The position numbers and the translations under genes are program-made. This document shows, one piece after another, positions 20,917 to 30,142 of a stretch of 64,000 bases of DNA. The notes under the pieces are model-generated. The model was not told where the DNA came from and did no database searches. It saw only the letters and a program-made list of their open reading frames with translations. The DNA is taken from NCBI GenBank assembly GCA_963971575.1, contig OZ020616.1, forward strand, positions 9,967,934 to 10,031,933. The letters are read 5' to 3'. Position 1 is the first letter of the stretch; each line of letters opens with the position of its first letter. This DNA comes from Liopterus haemorrhoidalis (Eukaryota > Arthropoda > Insecta > Coleoptera > Dytiscidae).

Positions 20917-21583
20917 CAATGCAAGGATTTATTCCTGTTTTCAGAAACTTGGTACAAATATTATTTTCTCTAATCACATCATAACCCATAACTGTTCGAC
21001 ATTCGGATGCAGTAACAACTTCTTGCATAATTTCGTAAAGATCTATATTATTATTACTGTCTCCTGGTTTATCTTTTACACCGATTCCCCATCCAGCAGT
21101 TACACAATCACTTCCTGCTACAACGGGTGTGGTTGAAAATTGTGCCAATGGTTCTTCCAAATTTAATTCATGAGACAGTTTGATCATAGCAATATCATTA
21201 TAGATGAAACCAGTATGTTTCTCATAATCAGGATGTCTTACTGCCAAGATACCTTCAAATATGTGACCATCATTCTTCTTTAAGCTCATTCTTCCAATCG
21301 TTCCATTTATTATCCTTATATTATTTGGGACACAATGTGCAGCTGTGATAATCCAGTTTTTATCTACCAATGTTCCACTGCAGAATTTGACGACTTGAGA
21401 CTCATAGATGTTCATGGCAGCCATAAATTTCCATTCTTCAGATTTTGCTAGTGTACCTCCCATAACTCTACTATAAAATGGATGTCTCGATGAAAAATGA
21501 AATACATTTGATGTGCCATTGATTGATTTTATATAAAGAAATAAAAATGCCAAAAATATTTTCATAAAAAAATTTAGACCCAT
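20917..21583 (-). CDS. Exon 1 of a secreted chymotrypsin-fold (S1) serine protease with a long tail
   Basis: Encodes residues 1-222 plus the first base of codon 223. Residues 1-23 form a signal peptide (hydrophobic FLAFLFLYI, likely cleavage after ING). A zymogen cleavage site R39|VMGG follows, so the mature enzyme would begin VMGG. His83 lies in ITAAHC, Asp130 in NDIAMI, and GWG at 164-166. Six cysteines occupy usual S1 positions (68, 84, 160, 195, 210, 221). The ATG at 21583 has good context (AAAATGG); Met7 at 21565 is a possible alternative start. The exon ends TTG|GTAAGT, a near-consensus donor in phase 1. Joined to 15515 it rebuilds CIGESGGPL in frame. Unspliced reading stops five codons later, so this is not a complete gene by itself. 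Seen: motifs and splice sites. Known: the S1 catalytic triad. Inferred: secretion and the join. Substrate unknown. Confidence 0.9.
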
Positions 21584-21675
21584 TTTATGACATATTACTT
21601 TTAAAATTTGACATTTATATACATAAAATTACTATAGGGACAGGGTCATAACAACGTTACTCAATTTTATTTCTA

Positions 21676-21682
21676 TTTTATA
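21676..21682 (-). promoter_or_regulatory. Candidate TATA box of the serine protease gene
   Basis: On the minus strand this reads TATAAAA, within CTATAAAATAG, about 95 bases upstream of the ATG at 21583. That would place transcription start about 65 bases before the ATG, a plausible insect 5' UTR. A second TATA-like site (TATATAAATG, about 21612-21620) is only about 30 bases from the ATG and leaves almost no leader. Position-based inference only. Confidence 0.35.
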
Positions 21683-21748
21683 GAAACCAAAGATTTTTAT
21701 CTCGGTCTCATGGCCATGGCTTCAATTAGCTTCAATTTTGCAATTTGA

Positions 21749-22090
21749 ATGAATGATATAATAATAATAATAACAAATATAAGCTATATATTATGGCACA
21801 ATTCTGGTCTTCGAGACTTTTACTTCTTTTTGAGACAGAAATATGGTATTGACACAATACCTGTCTTACTATACACTCCTACTGGCATTGAAGCAGTGGT
21901 GGAAAATTCCAGATGCCATATTTACTGGAATTTTCGAGACAAAAGGCATTTTTGAATATCATCGAATTATAATGTCCAACTGAGAAAAACATCACTGTCA
22001 AAGAGAACGAGAAGAGAACCAAGTATCTGGACCTCTTGTTCGAGCTAAGAAAAATGTTCCTGAGTTATTCTGCAAAGTAGTCTTGATTTT
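21749..22090. other. Upstream region of the protease gene, unassigned
   Basis: Contains an (ATA)n tract at about 21759-21775. No exon or element recognised. Confidence 0.35.
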
Positions 22091-22139
22091 GAATGTATTG
22101 GGTGGCTTTAAAGTTGCTTTCAAGAGAGATATCGAGATC

Positions 22140-22378
22140 ATTCCCTTCTGCTGACCTCTCTGGTCTGCAGATTGCAGAAATCAGTGCTGCTCATATCGCT
22201 TCGCATTGTTCGGACGCTGGATTAGGTGTGAGCCTATCGGTATATATCGCCAGAGTTTGGGATGCGGCCGATTGCTGGGATAAATCTCCCGCGAAAATAA
22301 AAGTGAGCGTCTCGTCTGTACCGAACACGTTTCGGACAAGCTTAAACGGTACTGGTGGGACTACAACTCCCCCTTAAT
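22140..22378. repeat. F5 repeat, diverged third copy
   Basis: Shares TCTGCAGATTGCAGAAATCA, CAGTGCTGCTCATATCGC, GCATTGTTCGGACGCTGGAT and TATATCGCCAGAGTTTGGGA with the copies at 17012-17490. GC-richer than the flanks. Confidence 0.5.
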
Positions 22379-22497
22379 ATAAAAAGCAATGATTAACAAT
22401 AATAATTGGAATTACTCCTTCCCCACCTCGAGGTTCCTGACAACCACTAAGCCGGAACCCTCTGGAATATCGAGACCAAACAGATGTTTGTGAATGC

Positions 22498-22572
22498 CGA
22501 CCGGCGTAGCGTAGTGGTACCACTCGTGCCCTGCGTTGCTAAAGTCTCGGGTTCAAATCCTGTTCAGGCATG
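22498..22572 (+). repeat. tRNA-derived SINE head
   Basis: GCCGACCGGCGTAGCGTAGT then GGTACC gives a box-A-like element; CGGGTTCAAATCCTG about 50 bases on is a good box B; GTTCAGGCA ends the tRNA-like part. The acceptor stem does not pair well and non-tRNA sequence continues downstream to about 22640. This suits a SINE rather than a tRNA gene. Confidence 0.55.
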
Positions 22573-22639
22573 GATTTTTTATGGAATGCACATCTGATTG
22601 GCGAGATTAACTCATCTGTCACCAACGAGCCAACGAATA

Positions 22640-23370
22640 CTTTTAACTAACTAATTTCACCTTGTTCAATAATACATATTGAATTTATCTTAACGATAAC
22701 GGGCATTAAACCATCGTTTTGATATTAATTTTTAGGAAAACTGTAATATTATATGTGACTTCCCTTAGTTTTCCGAGAAGACTTAGTGTATACGTAGACT
22801 GCATAGGCAAGCATTTTGCAATTTAAGTTTTTAAACACTTATCAATACTTAAAAATAAAAAATAATAACACAGAAAATATATGTCTTTATGCGGCTTAAC
22901 AGAATGGTGCTCTCAACATCAGAACTATCTAGAAATCCTCGACGTCATGCGCAGCACTATCAAAAACTGGTTGTGTTTGCAGTACACCATATATTCTCCC
23001 ACCATGGTTCTAAGTGTAACATAACGGAGTGCGATCGGAAGTGATGATTAGCGAGAGGAAAGATGGGTATGTTTCCATAACTCATTTCCGTCACTGCTTG
23101 ATCCGCAAACGTGCCCAATGAAGTGTTAATAAAAAATAAACATATATATATATAAATATATATACTCGAAAGAAAGTTCTTGACGAAATTAATATGGGTA
23201 TTAAATAAAATTCTTATTTCATAATCGTCATAGGACGACGCAGTATAGGACGGTCTGTCCTATACTGAGTATAGGACAGACCGTTCGGCTAGACTATGAT
23301 TAACCGTTCCTGTCCGTTCCAAACATTTTAATGTGGAAATACATGATTATATACATTTGACAATAATATT
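22640..23370. other. Unassigned DNA with a perfect 35-bp hairpin and a TA tract
   Basis: A TA-rich tract lies at 23140-23165 and a hairpin at 23250-23284 (17-bp arms ACGGTCTGTCCTATACT and its exact reverse complement, single-base loop). No gene found. Confidence 0.5.
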
Positions 23371-23373
23371 GGA

Positions 23374-23402
23374 CTGAGGATGATTGGATTACCTATCGAA
23401 AC
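23374..23402 (+). ncRNA. Hammerhead-ribozyme-like motif
   Basis: CTGAGGA, one extra T, stem GATTGG/CCTATC (one mismatch) with loop ATTA, then GAAACG, followed within 25 bases by AATAAA and then a TA microsatellite (23461-23484). Third example of the same plan in this window. Confidence 0.3.
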
Positions 23403-23485
23403 GTCTCGATAATTTTTTTAATAAATATATGACCATTATGAAATAATAATTTTATTTAATAAATATATATATATATATATATATA

Positions 23486-24470
23486 GTTCATTCACAATAA
23501 CTATTAAATGACGTCATACTTAGTTAATTTAGTTGACAATGTTAGAATATAGTGTAACTAATTTGTAAGCACTACTCAGGTGTTACTACCTCACTTTACT
23601 TCCTAGGAAATAGGTGTTCAATCCTTCTTTAGAAACGATTAAATATAACCTTTTTTGACATTTGTAAAAAAATAACTGGCAACACAGCAAATTTATCAAC
23701 TTCTACGTAATTATCGTGAAAGAACGTTAGTCTAAAATATTATTTATAGAGAAAAAGAAGGTATATTTATTTATATTATATTCGTTTTCGATTTCTTCTC
23801 TGAATTACTATTGGAAATGGATTTAAATTTATCAAATAATAACTGGTGTACGTATTATTCCTTGTAAATTATAATTATTTATTTCATTCTCAATCATCAT
23901 ATTCTCCTATTCATCCATATTTTAAATAAGACTGTACTTTTCATATCTAAAATGAGTTGTATTGAAATTTTCTTTGATTTTAAAACAAACTCATTCATCC
24001 ATTTCTGTCCAAGACGTTAGGGACGCATCTTGACTTATGCTGTAATTTCCTTCGTCCTTCGTCGGAAATGAGTTCGTCTTTCACCGCCACCCGCAAATCA
24101 CAAATCAACATCTATCAATACCACCTCTTTCTCCCCTAACTCCCGACCCCAACACTTTCACTTTCATATCAAAAATGTCAATAGCACAACAATGAAAGGC
24201 AATGGACAAATTAAAAGAGAAAATTGCTTTAAAAACTACGAGTAGATGGATGGCTGTATTGACAATGTCTAGACAAATTTGTTAATGTACGAGAATATGT
24301 TTTTAAAGTGATCAATGATACTTCTTTATGTATTTTTTTAAATATTTATGTTTAAATTTTAGCAGAGAATACGCTATGAAAATTAACTATGCAATAAAAT
24401 TAGGTTGTTTAATATTGTTACCTTAGGACGGGTGTCTTCACTAATTGTTACGGTATTGATAGATAATACT
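23486..24470. other. Unassigned AT-rich DNA
   Basis: No coding signal, terminal repeats or RNA genes that I could support. Confidence 0.35.
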
Positions 24471-25023
24471 GTCACGTGGGTGGCTTGATTGAAAGACAAC
24501 TCCTGGTTTCACCAATTCAAATTTATTAATTATTTATCAAATTTACAATATAATGAATTTGCCCATGGAGTTGGGGAAGTCTTCGGTCGACCCCGTGTTG
24601 GCCAGGATCGGCTTGGACCTATCTCCGAGGCGGAGGCTACCCATCAGGGAGTCGAGGAGCTTGGATAAGTCTTCTCCCACGCACATGGTGACTACTTGCT
24701 TGGCTCACCAGCGTTACAAGTATCTGGCGTCGGTGTCTTGGTCGTCACCGTGTAGACTAATACGTGTAGAGGAGTTGGCTACATTCCTCTGCTTTAATAT
24801 TCTGCGACATCCATCTATTTGTACCGAAGGTTAACCCAGTTCCAATATTCATTCGTCATGACAAATATTTCCTCATTAAGAAAATGCGGCGTATGCATTT
24901 CGTAATCAGGCCACATTAGTCAGACGCTGACAAATAGTTTTTTAATCAGACAGCTGAGCGTCACAATGTCTAAATGTCATAATACTGACCTAGGATGTGA
25001 GATTACCCCCTTCCCCATCAGCA
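24471..25023. mobile_element. Possible solo LTR or LTR-end remnant
   Basis: Starts TGTCACGTGGGTGGC and is GC-richer than its flanks. It ends CAGCA followed by TGGTGCCCAGAC, which resembles a tRNA primer-binding site just after an LTR. I found no second LTR and no gag-pol, so this is tentative. The 93-codon ORF inside has no family resemblance. Confidence 0.25.
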
Positions 25024-25119
25024 TGGTGCCCAGACATGCAAAAATAAAAAAAATGAAAAAAATAAAATTAATAATAAAACCAAAAAAATAAAAAGTTTTG
25101 AAGTTAACAAAAACTTGTC

Positions 25120-25345
25120 AAGTATTTCTACGCTGTTGGCTCATGTGACGTCTCTAGATGGCCACCAAAAATGCGTAGACACCGCTCCCCAATACCTGAC
25201 TGGCGGCTAAGGGCTCCTTGGTGCTTTAAATTATTTTGCGAGGGTCTAGTATTAATGCGGACAACACTATTTTGGACATTCAGCATTGCTGATAGCACTA
25301 GGCTATAATAGTACAATATGTATTGAGTATTAGTATTAAAGAAAT
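25120..25345 (-). repeat. Copy of the sequence that follows the Penelope remnant at 29 kb
   Basis: The reverse complement matches 29165-29300: ATACTAATACTCA, ATTGTACTATT, TAGCCTAGTGCTATCAGCAA, GTCCGCATTAATA. This indicates a second, mostly deleted copy of the same Penelope-linked unit in the opposite orientation. Confidence 0.55.
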
Positions 25346-25376
25346 ATAATATTTCACAAAATATCGGATTAATATA

Positions 25377-26068
25377 CGAGGGCTATTGTTTTCAAGTTCC
25401 GTTCAGTTACCAAAACAATGGGTAATAAGAAAAATTTTAATATACATAAGAGTTACTCATACATCTAAATTATTTCTCAACATAGTCCACCAACATTAAG
25501 TCATTTGTCGTAACGGGGAACCAGTTTTGTATACCTTCCTCATACCATGTTGCCGCCTGGGTTCTCAGCCAATCTTGCACATTGGTTTTCAGCTGCTCGT
25601 TAGTGCTGAACCGCTTCTTTCCAAACCACACTATCATCCTGGTGAACAAATGGAAATCACTTGGTGCCAAGTCCGGACTGTAGGGCGAGTGGACGAATAT
25701 TTCCCATCCGAAATCTTGAGCAGTTCATTTGTTTTTGCTGCGGTATGAGGGCGTACATTGCCATAAATAAGGACAATGCCTGATGACAACACACTTCTCC
25801 TTTTATTCTGTATTTCTCTCCATAGACATTTCAGGGTTTGCTTGTAGTAAACGGATCACAGAGCGAATCTCGCTTGCGGCGGGATCTTCGATTGTAGTAA
25901 CCATGATAAAACAACGCTCACATCAAAACTACGGCACGTAATGGCCGAACCAGTTGGGAGACACTGATAGATAGATTGCTAAACACTACTGCGTAAGTGC
26001 CGATTAACAATGGCAACTGAGTTTCCATTGTAAACCTAACGGAACTTGAAAAAAATAGCTCTCTTACG
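25377..26068 (-). mobile_element. mariner deletion derivative
   Basis: Inverted ends: TACGAGGGCTATTGTTTTCA with AGTTCCGTTCAG on the left, and AACGGAACTTGAAAAAAATA with GCTCTCTTACGTA on the right. The left end is preceded by TA. About 0.7 kb, against about 1.3 kb for complete mariners. Confidence 0.7.
25470..25904 (-). pseudogene. mariner transposase remnant
   Basis: Starts MVTTIEDPAASEIRSVIRLL and LQANPEMS, then jumps by deletion to a degraded VLIYGNVRPHTAAKT block (the second catalytic Asp of the usual HDNARPHTA is Gly here). After a frameshift it ends SDFHLFTRMIVWFGKKRF and DYVEK with a stop at 25470. N- and C-terminal parts are present and the DNA-binding middle is lost. Confidence 0.7.
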
Positions 26069-26094
26069 TATTGAGGTAAACTTTTAGAACAAGT

Positions 26095-26425
26095 GGACAA
26101 ATTCAAATACCTACCTTCTCACAAGATGGAAATTTAGAGGCTGAAATAGCAGAGCGAGTAGGTACAGCTGGCAGAATGTTTAGCAGTATAAAGACATTCT
26201 TCCTCAATAATAAATTTCGAAAGAATCGAAGGTACAAGTCTTTAAAACAGTTGGTACCTATATTAACATACGGCTCGGAGTTATGAACCCCCGGAGGCAA
26301 TACGAAGCAGAGTGAGAAGCATTTAAATGCGACTCTTAGGAAAAATTGAAAGTACAACCAAATTTGATCAAATCAGGAATTTGACTTTTAAAGAAAATCT
26401 AGGCACAAAACCTGTGGTGTGAGCT
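26095..26425 (+). pseudogene. LINE reverse-transcriptase fragment (RTE-like)
   Basis: Reads QDGNLEAEIAERVGTAGRMF then SSIKTFFLNN and KQLVPILTYGSEL, then a stop and frameshifts with KIESTTKFDQIRN. This is the familiar region after the RT palm (EI..R...A...F, PTLTYGSE.W, IRNE) of RTE-like LINEs. Both ends missing. Confidence 0.7.
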
Positions 26426-26454
26426 ACGGTGATATGAACATATGAATAAGGTAG

Positions 26455-26605
26455 TATGACGTGGTGATAAGATGTCATGAACGAAACAATCGACGAGCGA
26501 ATTAAACAAGCCAAGAGACTTTCGTCAAAATTTGTTAAATATTTTTATTTTAATAGCGAAGTGCTATCGTCGTTTCGACGTATTCGTTATAAATACAATA
26601 TATCA
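26455..26605 (+). repeat. 3' end of a LINE, homologous to 63080-63180
   Basis: Shares GTCATGAACGA, CGTCAAAAT and GTGCTATCGTCGTTT with the LINE 3' end at 63080-63180 (GTGCTGTCGTCGATT there). Followed by an AATATATCAAT tail. Supports two copies of one LINE family. Confidence 0.5.
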
Positions 26606-26718
26606 ATACCTTCGATACCTCAGCGCTAACTTCGATACTAACTCTGGAAGGACTTCTTCATAGCCATGTATGACAAATGAACAACCAACAGAAGAAAAAC
26701 AATGGATCCTAATTTTAT

Positions 26719-26875
26719 GATCTATTAATAATTCAAATATTACCTATGAAATTTTATATTTTTACCTATAGAAAAATCAATCATTTACCTATAGATAATT
26801 AAAAAATGATCTATAGTAAATTAATAGTTGACCTATAGAAAATTATCAATTGATCTATAATAAACTACCTATAGA
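26719..26875 (+). repeat. 22-bp-phased AYCTATAG array (left arm)
   Basis: ATCTAT or ACCTATAG begins at 26720, 26742, 26764, 26787, 26809, 26831, 26853 and 26867: steps of 22, 22, 23, 22, 22, 22 and 14 bp, separated by A/T-only linkers. Confidence 0.85.
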
Positions 26876-26891
26876 CAGTACTGACATCTGC

Positions 26892-27137
26892 TTACTAACC
26901 TAACCTAAGATAGTGTTTTGACATTAAACTAGAAGATGGGTAGCTCGCTTCGCTCGACTTCTGCTAACCAAACCCTTACTAACCTAACCTAACCTAAGAT
27001 AGTGTTTTGTCATTAAACTTGAAGATGAGTAGCTCGCTTCGCTCGGCTCTTCTAACCAAACCCTTACTAACCTAACCTAACATAAGATAGTGTTTTGACA
27101 TTAAACTAGAAGATGGGTAGCTCGCTTCGCGATAGAG
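26892..27137 (+). repeat. 84-88-bp tandem repeat with CCTAA core, three copies
   Basis: Units start at 26892, 26976 and 27064 (84 bp, 88 bp, then partial). Each reads TTACTAACCTAACCTAA, GATAGTGTTTTG, ATTAAACT and TAGCTCGCTTCGCTCG. The second holds three CCTAA copies, the complement of the arthropod telomere repeat TTAGG. Confidence 0.9.
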
Positions 27138-27170
27138 TGCAAGAGTACTTATTGGTCAAGTATTAATTTT

Positions 27171-27405
27171 ATAGATCAAATTTTATAGATCAATAATTAT
27201 ATCAGTAGGTATATGATTAGTTCCATAGATCTATTAAATATTTACATAGGTTGATAATTATTTTGATAGGTCCATAAATACATCTATAGCTCAGTAATGA
27301 ATTCCATAGGTCAAAAATTAAAACCATAGATCTATTATTTAATACATAGGTAACCTATTATTTTCATAGGTACTATTCTGTAGATCATATATTTTTTTCA
27401 TAGGT
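27171..27405 (-). repeat. 20-bp-phased inverted CTATAGRT array (right arm)
   Basis: ATAGAT/ATAGGT begins at 27171, 27185, 27205, 27225, 27246, 27266, 27286, 27306, 27326, 27346, 27366, 27380 and 27400: steps of 14, 20, 20, 21, then 20 repeatedly, 14, 20. It is the reverse complement of the left-arm motif. Confidence 0.85.
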
Positions 27406-27429
27406 CAAATATTTTTATCCAAAAACAAT

Positions 27430-28760
27430 AGCTACCGTAATGGATTGCTGAAGATGATCAGACCCATACCAAGAAATTATCCAATTCCATCGACCTCCTT
27501 GGTAATTGACAATGTTACTATCCACCCCGTGGAGTCATTATATTTTTTAAGATTTTGTTAAGTTAACTGACTGATTTTTTTTTGTCGACAATTATTAAAC
27601 CACACCTTTCCAATTTTGATATAATAATGAGAAAAGAAAATATCAAATTCGTTCATCGATCCCTTCCAAACTTGACCCCTCGAGGACCTGACTCGATCCT
27701 TAAGGTGTCTGTACCAATCCTGTTGGGAACTACTGAACTAAAGTTGATACTGGGAGACGTTCAAAACTAAATGATCCGAAAAACGGTGAACATAACAATT
27801 GACCTCATAGATTGAATCTAAAAAATAAAAAATCCTGGTACAGTAATTTCCAAGGAATAACCAATGCTAGGAAGAGAGAAGGATAGATATATTAATAGAA
27901 ATAACTGTATCATTTTCTTTCTAAAACAATACAAGTGTCCTTTAGTGATTTAATCTTTAGTTTAATTATAACATTTCACAATTTTCTGCTCGTGACACAC
28001 ACTTAACGTCTCTATTATCATAACATCTATTTATTCTATTTCTACACATCACTTGTACGATGTGATTCAGTTGATGACATTGCGACAGCACTGCGACAGA
28101 TTGAAGTAACGATCTAACAGCTCCATGTAACATGTCTCAAACATGTGGTACATTGTTACAATGATGAAAATCTTACTAAAGTGTTAATTGCTAAGTTAAG
28201 AACATTATAATATTCAGTGTGAGTAGCTAAAATGTTATTGTGACTTCCAATAAAATGTATTTTAATTTCAAATATTTTACTGTTGTAAAAAGCAGCTGAA
28301 AGCAAGTTAAAGATATTGAATCTCCGTAGAAAAAGTAGGAAGATATATAGATTCAGAAAAAACGAAAAAGGCGTTCCACATATAAAATATTACACTTCAA
28401 CTCTACTCAGAGAAGCAATAAATATATCTTTCACTACAACTTAAACGTACAAATAATAGTAATTTTCAAGAACTTCCACTAAAAACGAAGTAACATTTGG
28501 CGACGTAATCTAAAATATAAAAACATTTAAGTAGATTTTCTTTTTATATTTTCTTCTCGAGCAGTCTCAGTAGGATTGATTTGTAGTCTCTATTCCAAAC
28601 TTAAACAGGGCTTATCAAGCATAGCATCAGTAATAATTTTGTAGCCATTATTCTGTAAGGTGGAAACGGATGTTCTTTAATTCAACTTTTAGAAGCCTTT
28701 TAGAAGAACAAATTACTTGGGCTCTATTAACTAGACTCAGTGCAACAGCCTTGACCTTTA
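27430..28760. other. Long stretch without recognised gene or element
   Basis: Scanned on both strands. Only ORFs of about 60 codons without motifs. Base composition is like the surroundings. Confidence 0.35.
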
Positions 28761-28766
28761 CATGTT

Positions 28767-29180
28767 AGGGTAAACGAGCATAAGAAGAAGGTTCAGCAGG
28801 GCAAAATTTACAGTTCCAAACTGGCTGAAAATGCTTGGGAAAATGAACACCATTTCCAATGGAAAGATGCTAAACCCTTAATATAGGAGGAAAACAAGTT
28901 CAAAAGAAAATTGAAAGAGTCTGCTTTGATCGAAAACTCTGGAGATGCTGTCAGCTAAGCTAGCATAGAATTTCCTCAACTCTGGCTTTCCATTATTCAA
29001 AATAATCCTTTTAATCCTCAAGTCGCTAATCTGGTAACAAACTCATTACCACACAATAATGTGACAAACAACCTTAATCCGGTTGTTAATCCTCCGCAGG
29101 TAGTCCCGTCCCTACCCATACCTGATCCTAGGTTGAGCAGTTTCCGAAACGTCCGAATTTATTTTTTATACTCATGAAGT
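28767..29180 (+). pseudogene. Penelope-like element fragment (GIY-YIG endonuclease end)
   Basis: Reads RVNEHKKKVQQGKIYSSKLA, ENAWENEHHFQWKDAK, then KFKRKLKESALIE and EFPQLW with stop codons in between. This order (R..EH, S.LAEH.W...H.F.W..A, RKLKES..I) is the second half of the Penelope GIY-YIG endonuclease. The RT domain is absent. The 3' flank contains CGAAACGTCC, as in Penelope ends, and a sequence repeated in reverse at 25120-25345. Confidence 0.65.
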
Positions 29181-29300
29181 ATTATATCTTTTTGATACTA
29201 ATACTCATTATATTGTACTATTCTAGCCTAGTACTATCAGCAATGGCAAACGTCCAAAATAACGGTGTCCGCATTAATATTGGACCATTGCATAATAATT

Positions 29301-30142
29301 TCAAAGATATTATTAATTTCATTGTTGCAGGATAAAAGAAATTCACTGTATCAAGAAACTGGTCGGTAATTGGCTGCAGGTGGCACAGGACAGAGAGGAG
29401 TGGAGATGCAAAGGGGAGGCTTATGTTCAGTAGTAAAGGTAAATGGCTGACAAATGATGAAGATGATATTTTTCTCAGTCCCAAATTTAACATCACTCAA
29501 TACATATGCTGTTACATTGTCGGTTTTAGTGATCCTATCGTTACATGTTTATGCCACTTTTTATAAATCGTAAGACTTTGAATGTACAAAATATAAACGA
29601 TCACACTTTTTATTTTCACGATGTGCTAAACGCGATTTGCAATAAAATGTGTCTCATAGTATCACAATGTTTAAAATGTGAGTATGTAAAAAAAGTTATC
29701 TACATATTTATTCGAAAATGGTTTTAAAATAAATTGGCTGGATCAACAGAAATTTATGGTTGGTAACGCAGATTAAATTTTAAAAAAATATCACATAAAA
29801 CAAAAAATACAGTATTTACATTTATATTTGAATTACCACTACGATACCTTAACTCTGTTCTACTTTATGCTTTTCTCCAAAACATGGATTTTTTTGCATA
29901 GCATTGGCGTAAAAAATATACAGTCTCTTCTACATTAGACAGTTATCCCTCCATTTATGCCAGTAGCTAGTTCCAAGAAAACAGCGCGTAAATGAAAACC
30001 GCGCAGATGGAGCCATGAAATGCTGTTTAAAATTGGAAACTCTTCCATACTCTCAGATATTTTAGTCTGATTGAGGTAGAAAATATTTAAATAAAGCTTT
30101 ATTTTTAAATATGTATACGGAAATATCATAGGTTACTGATAT
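29301..30142. other. Unassigned DNA
   Basis: No domain, terminal repeat or RNA gene supported. A 92-codon reverse ORF at 29218-29496 overlaps Penelope-linked repeat sequence and has no motif. Confidence 0.35.

Noticed and set aside
24553..24834. 93-codon ORF as a gene
   Set aside because: Sits in a GC-richer possible LTR; no recognisable domain and no orthologue-like features.
26719..27405. CRISPR-like array
   Set aside because: Repeat core is only 8 bp, linkers are low-complexity A/T, orientation flips in the middle, and the genome is eukaryotic.
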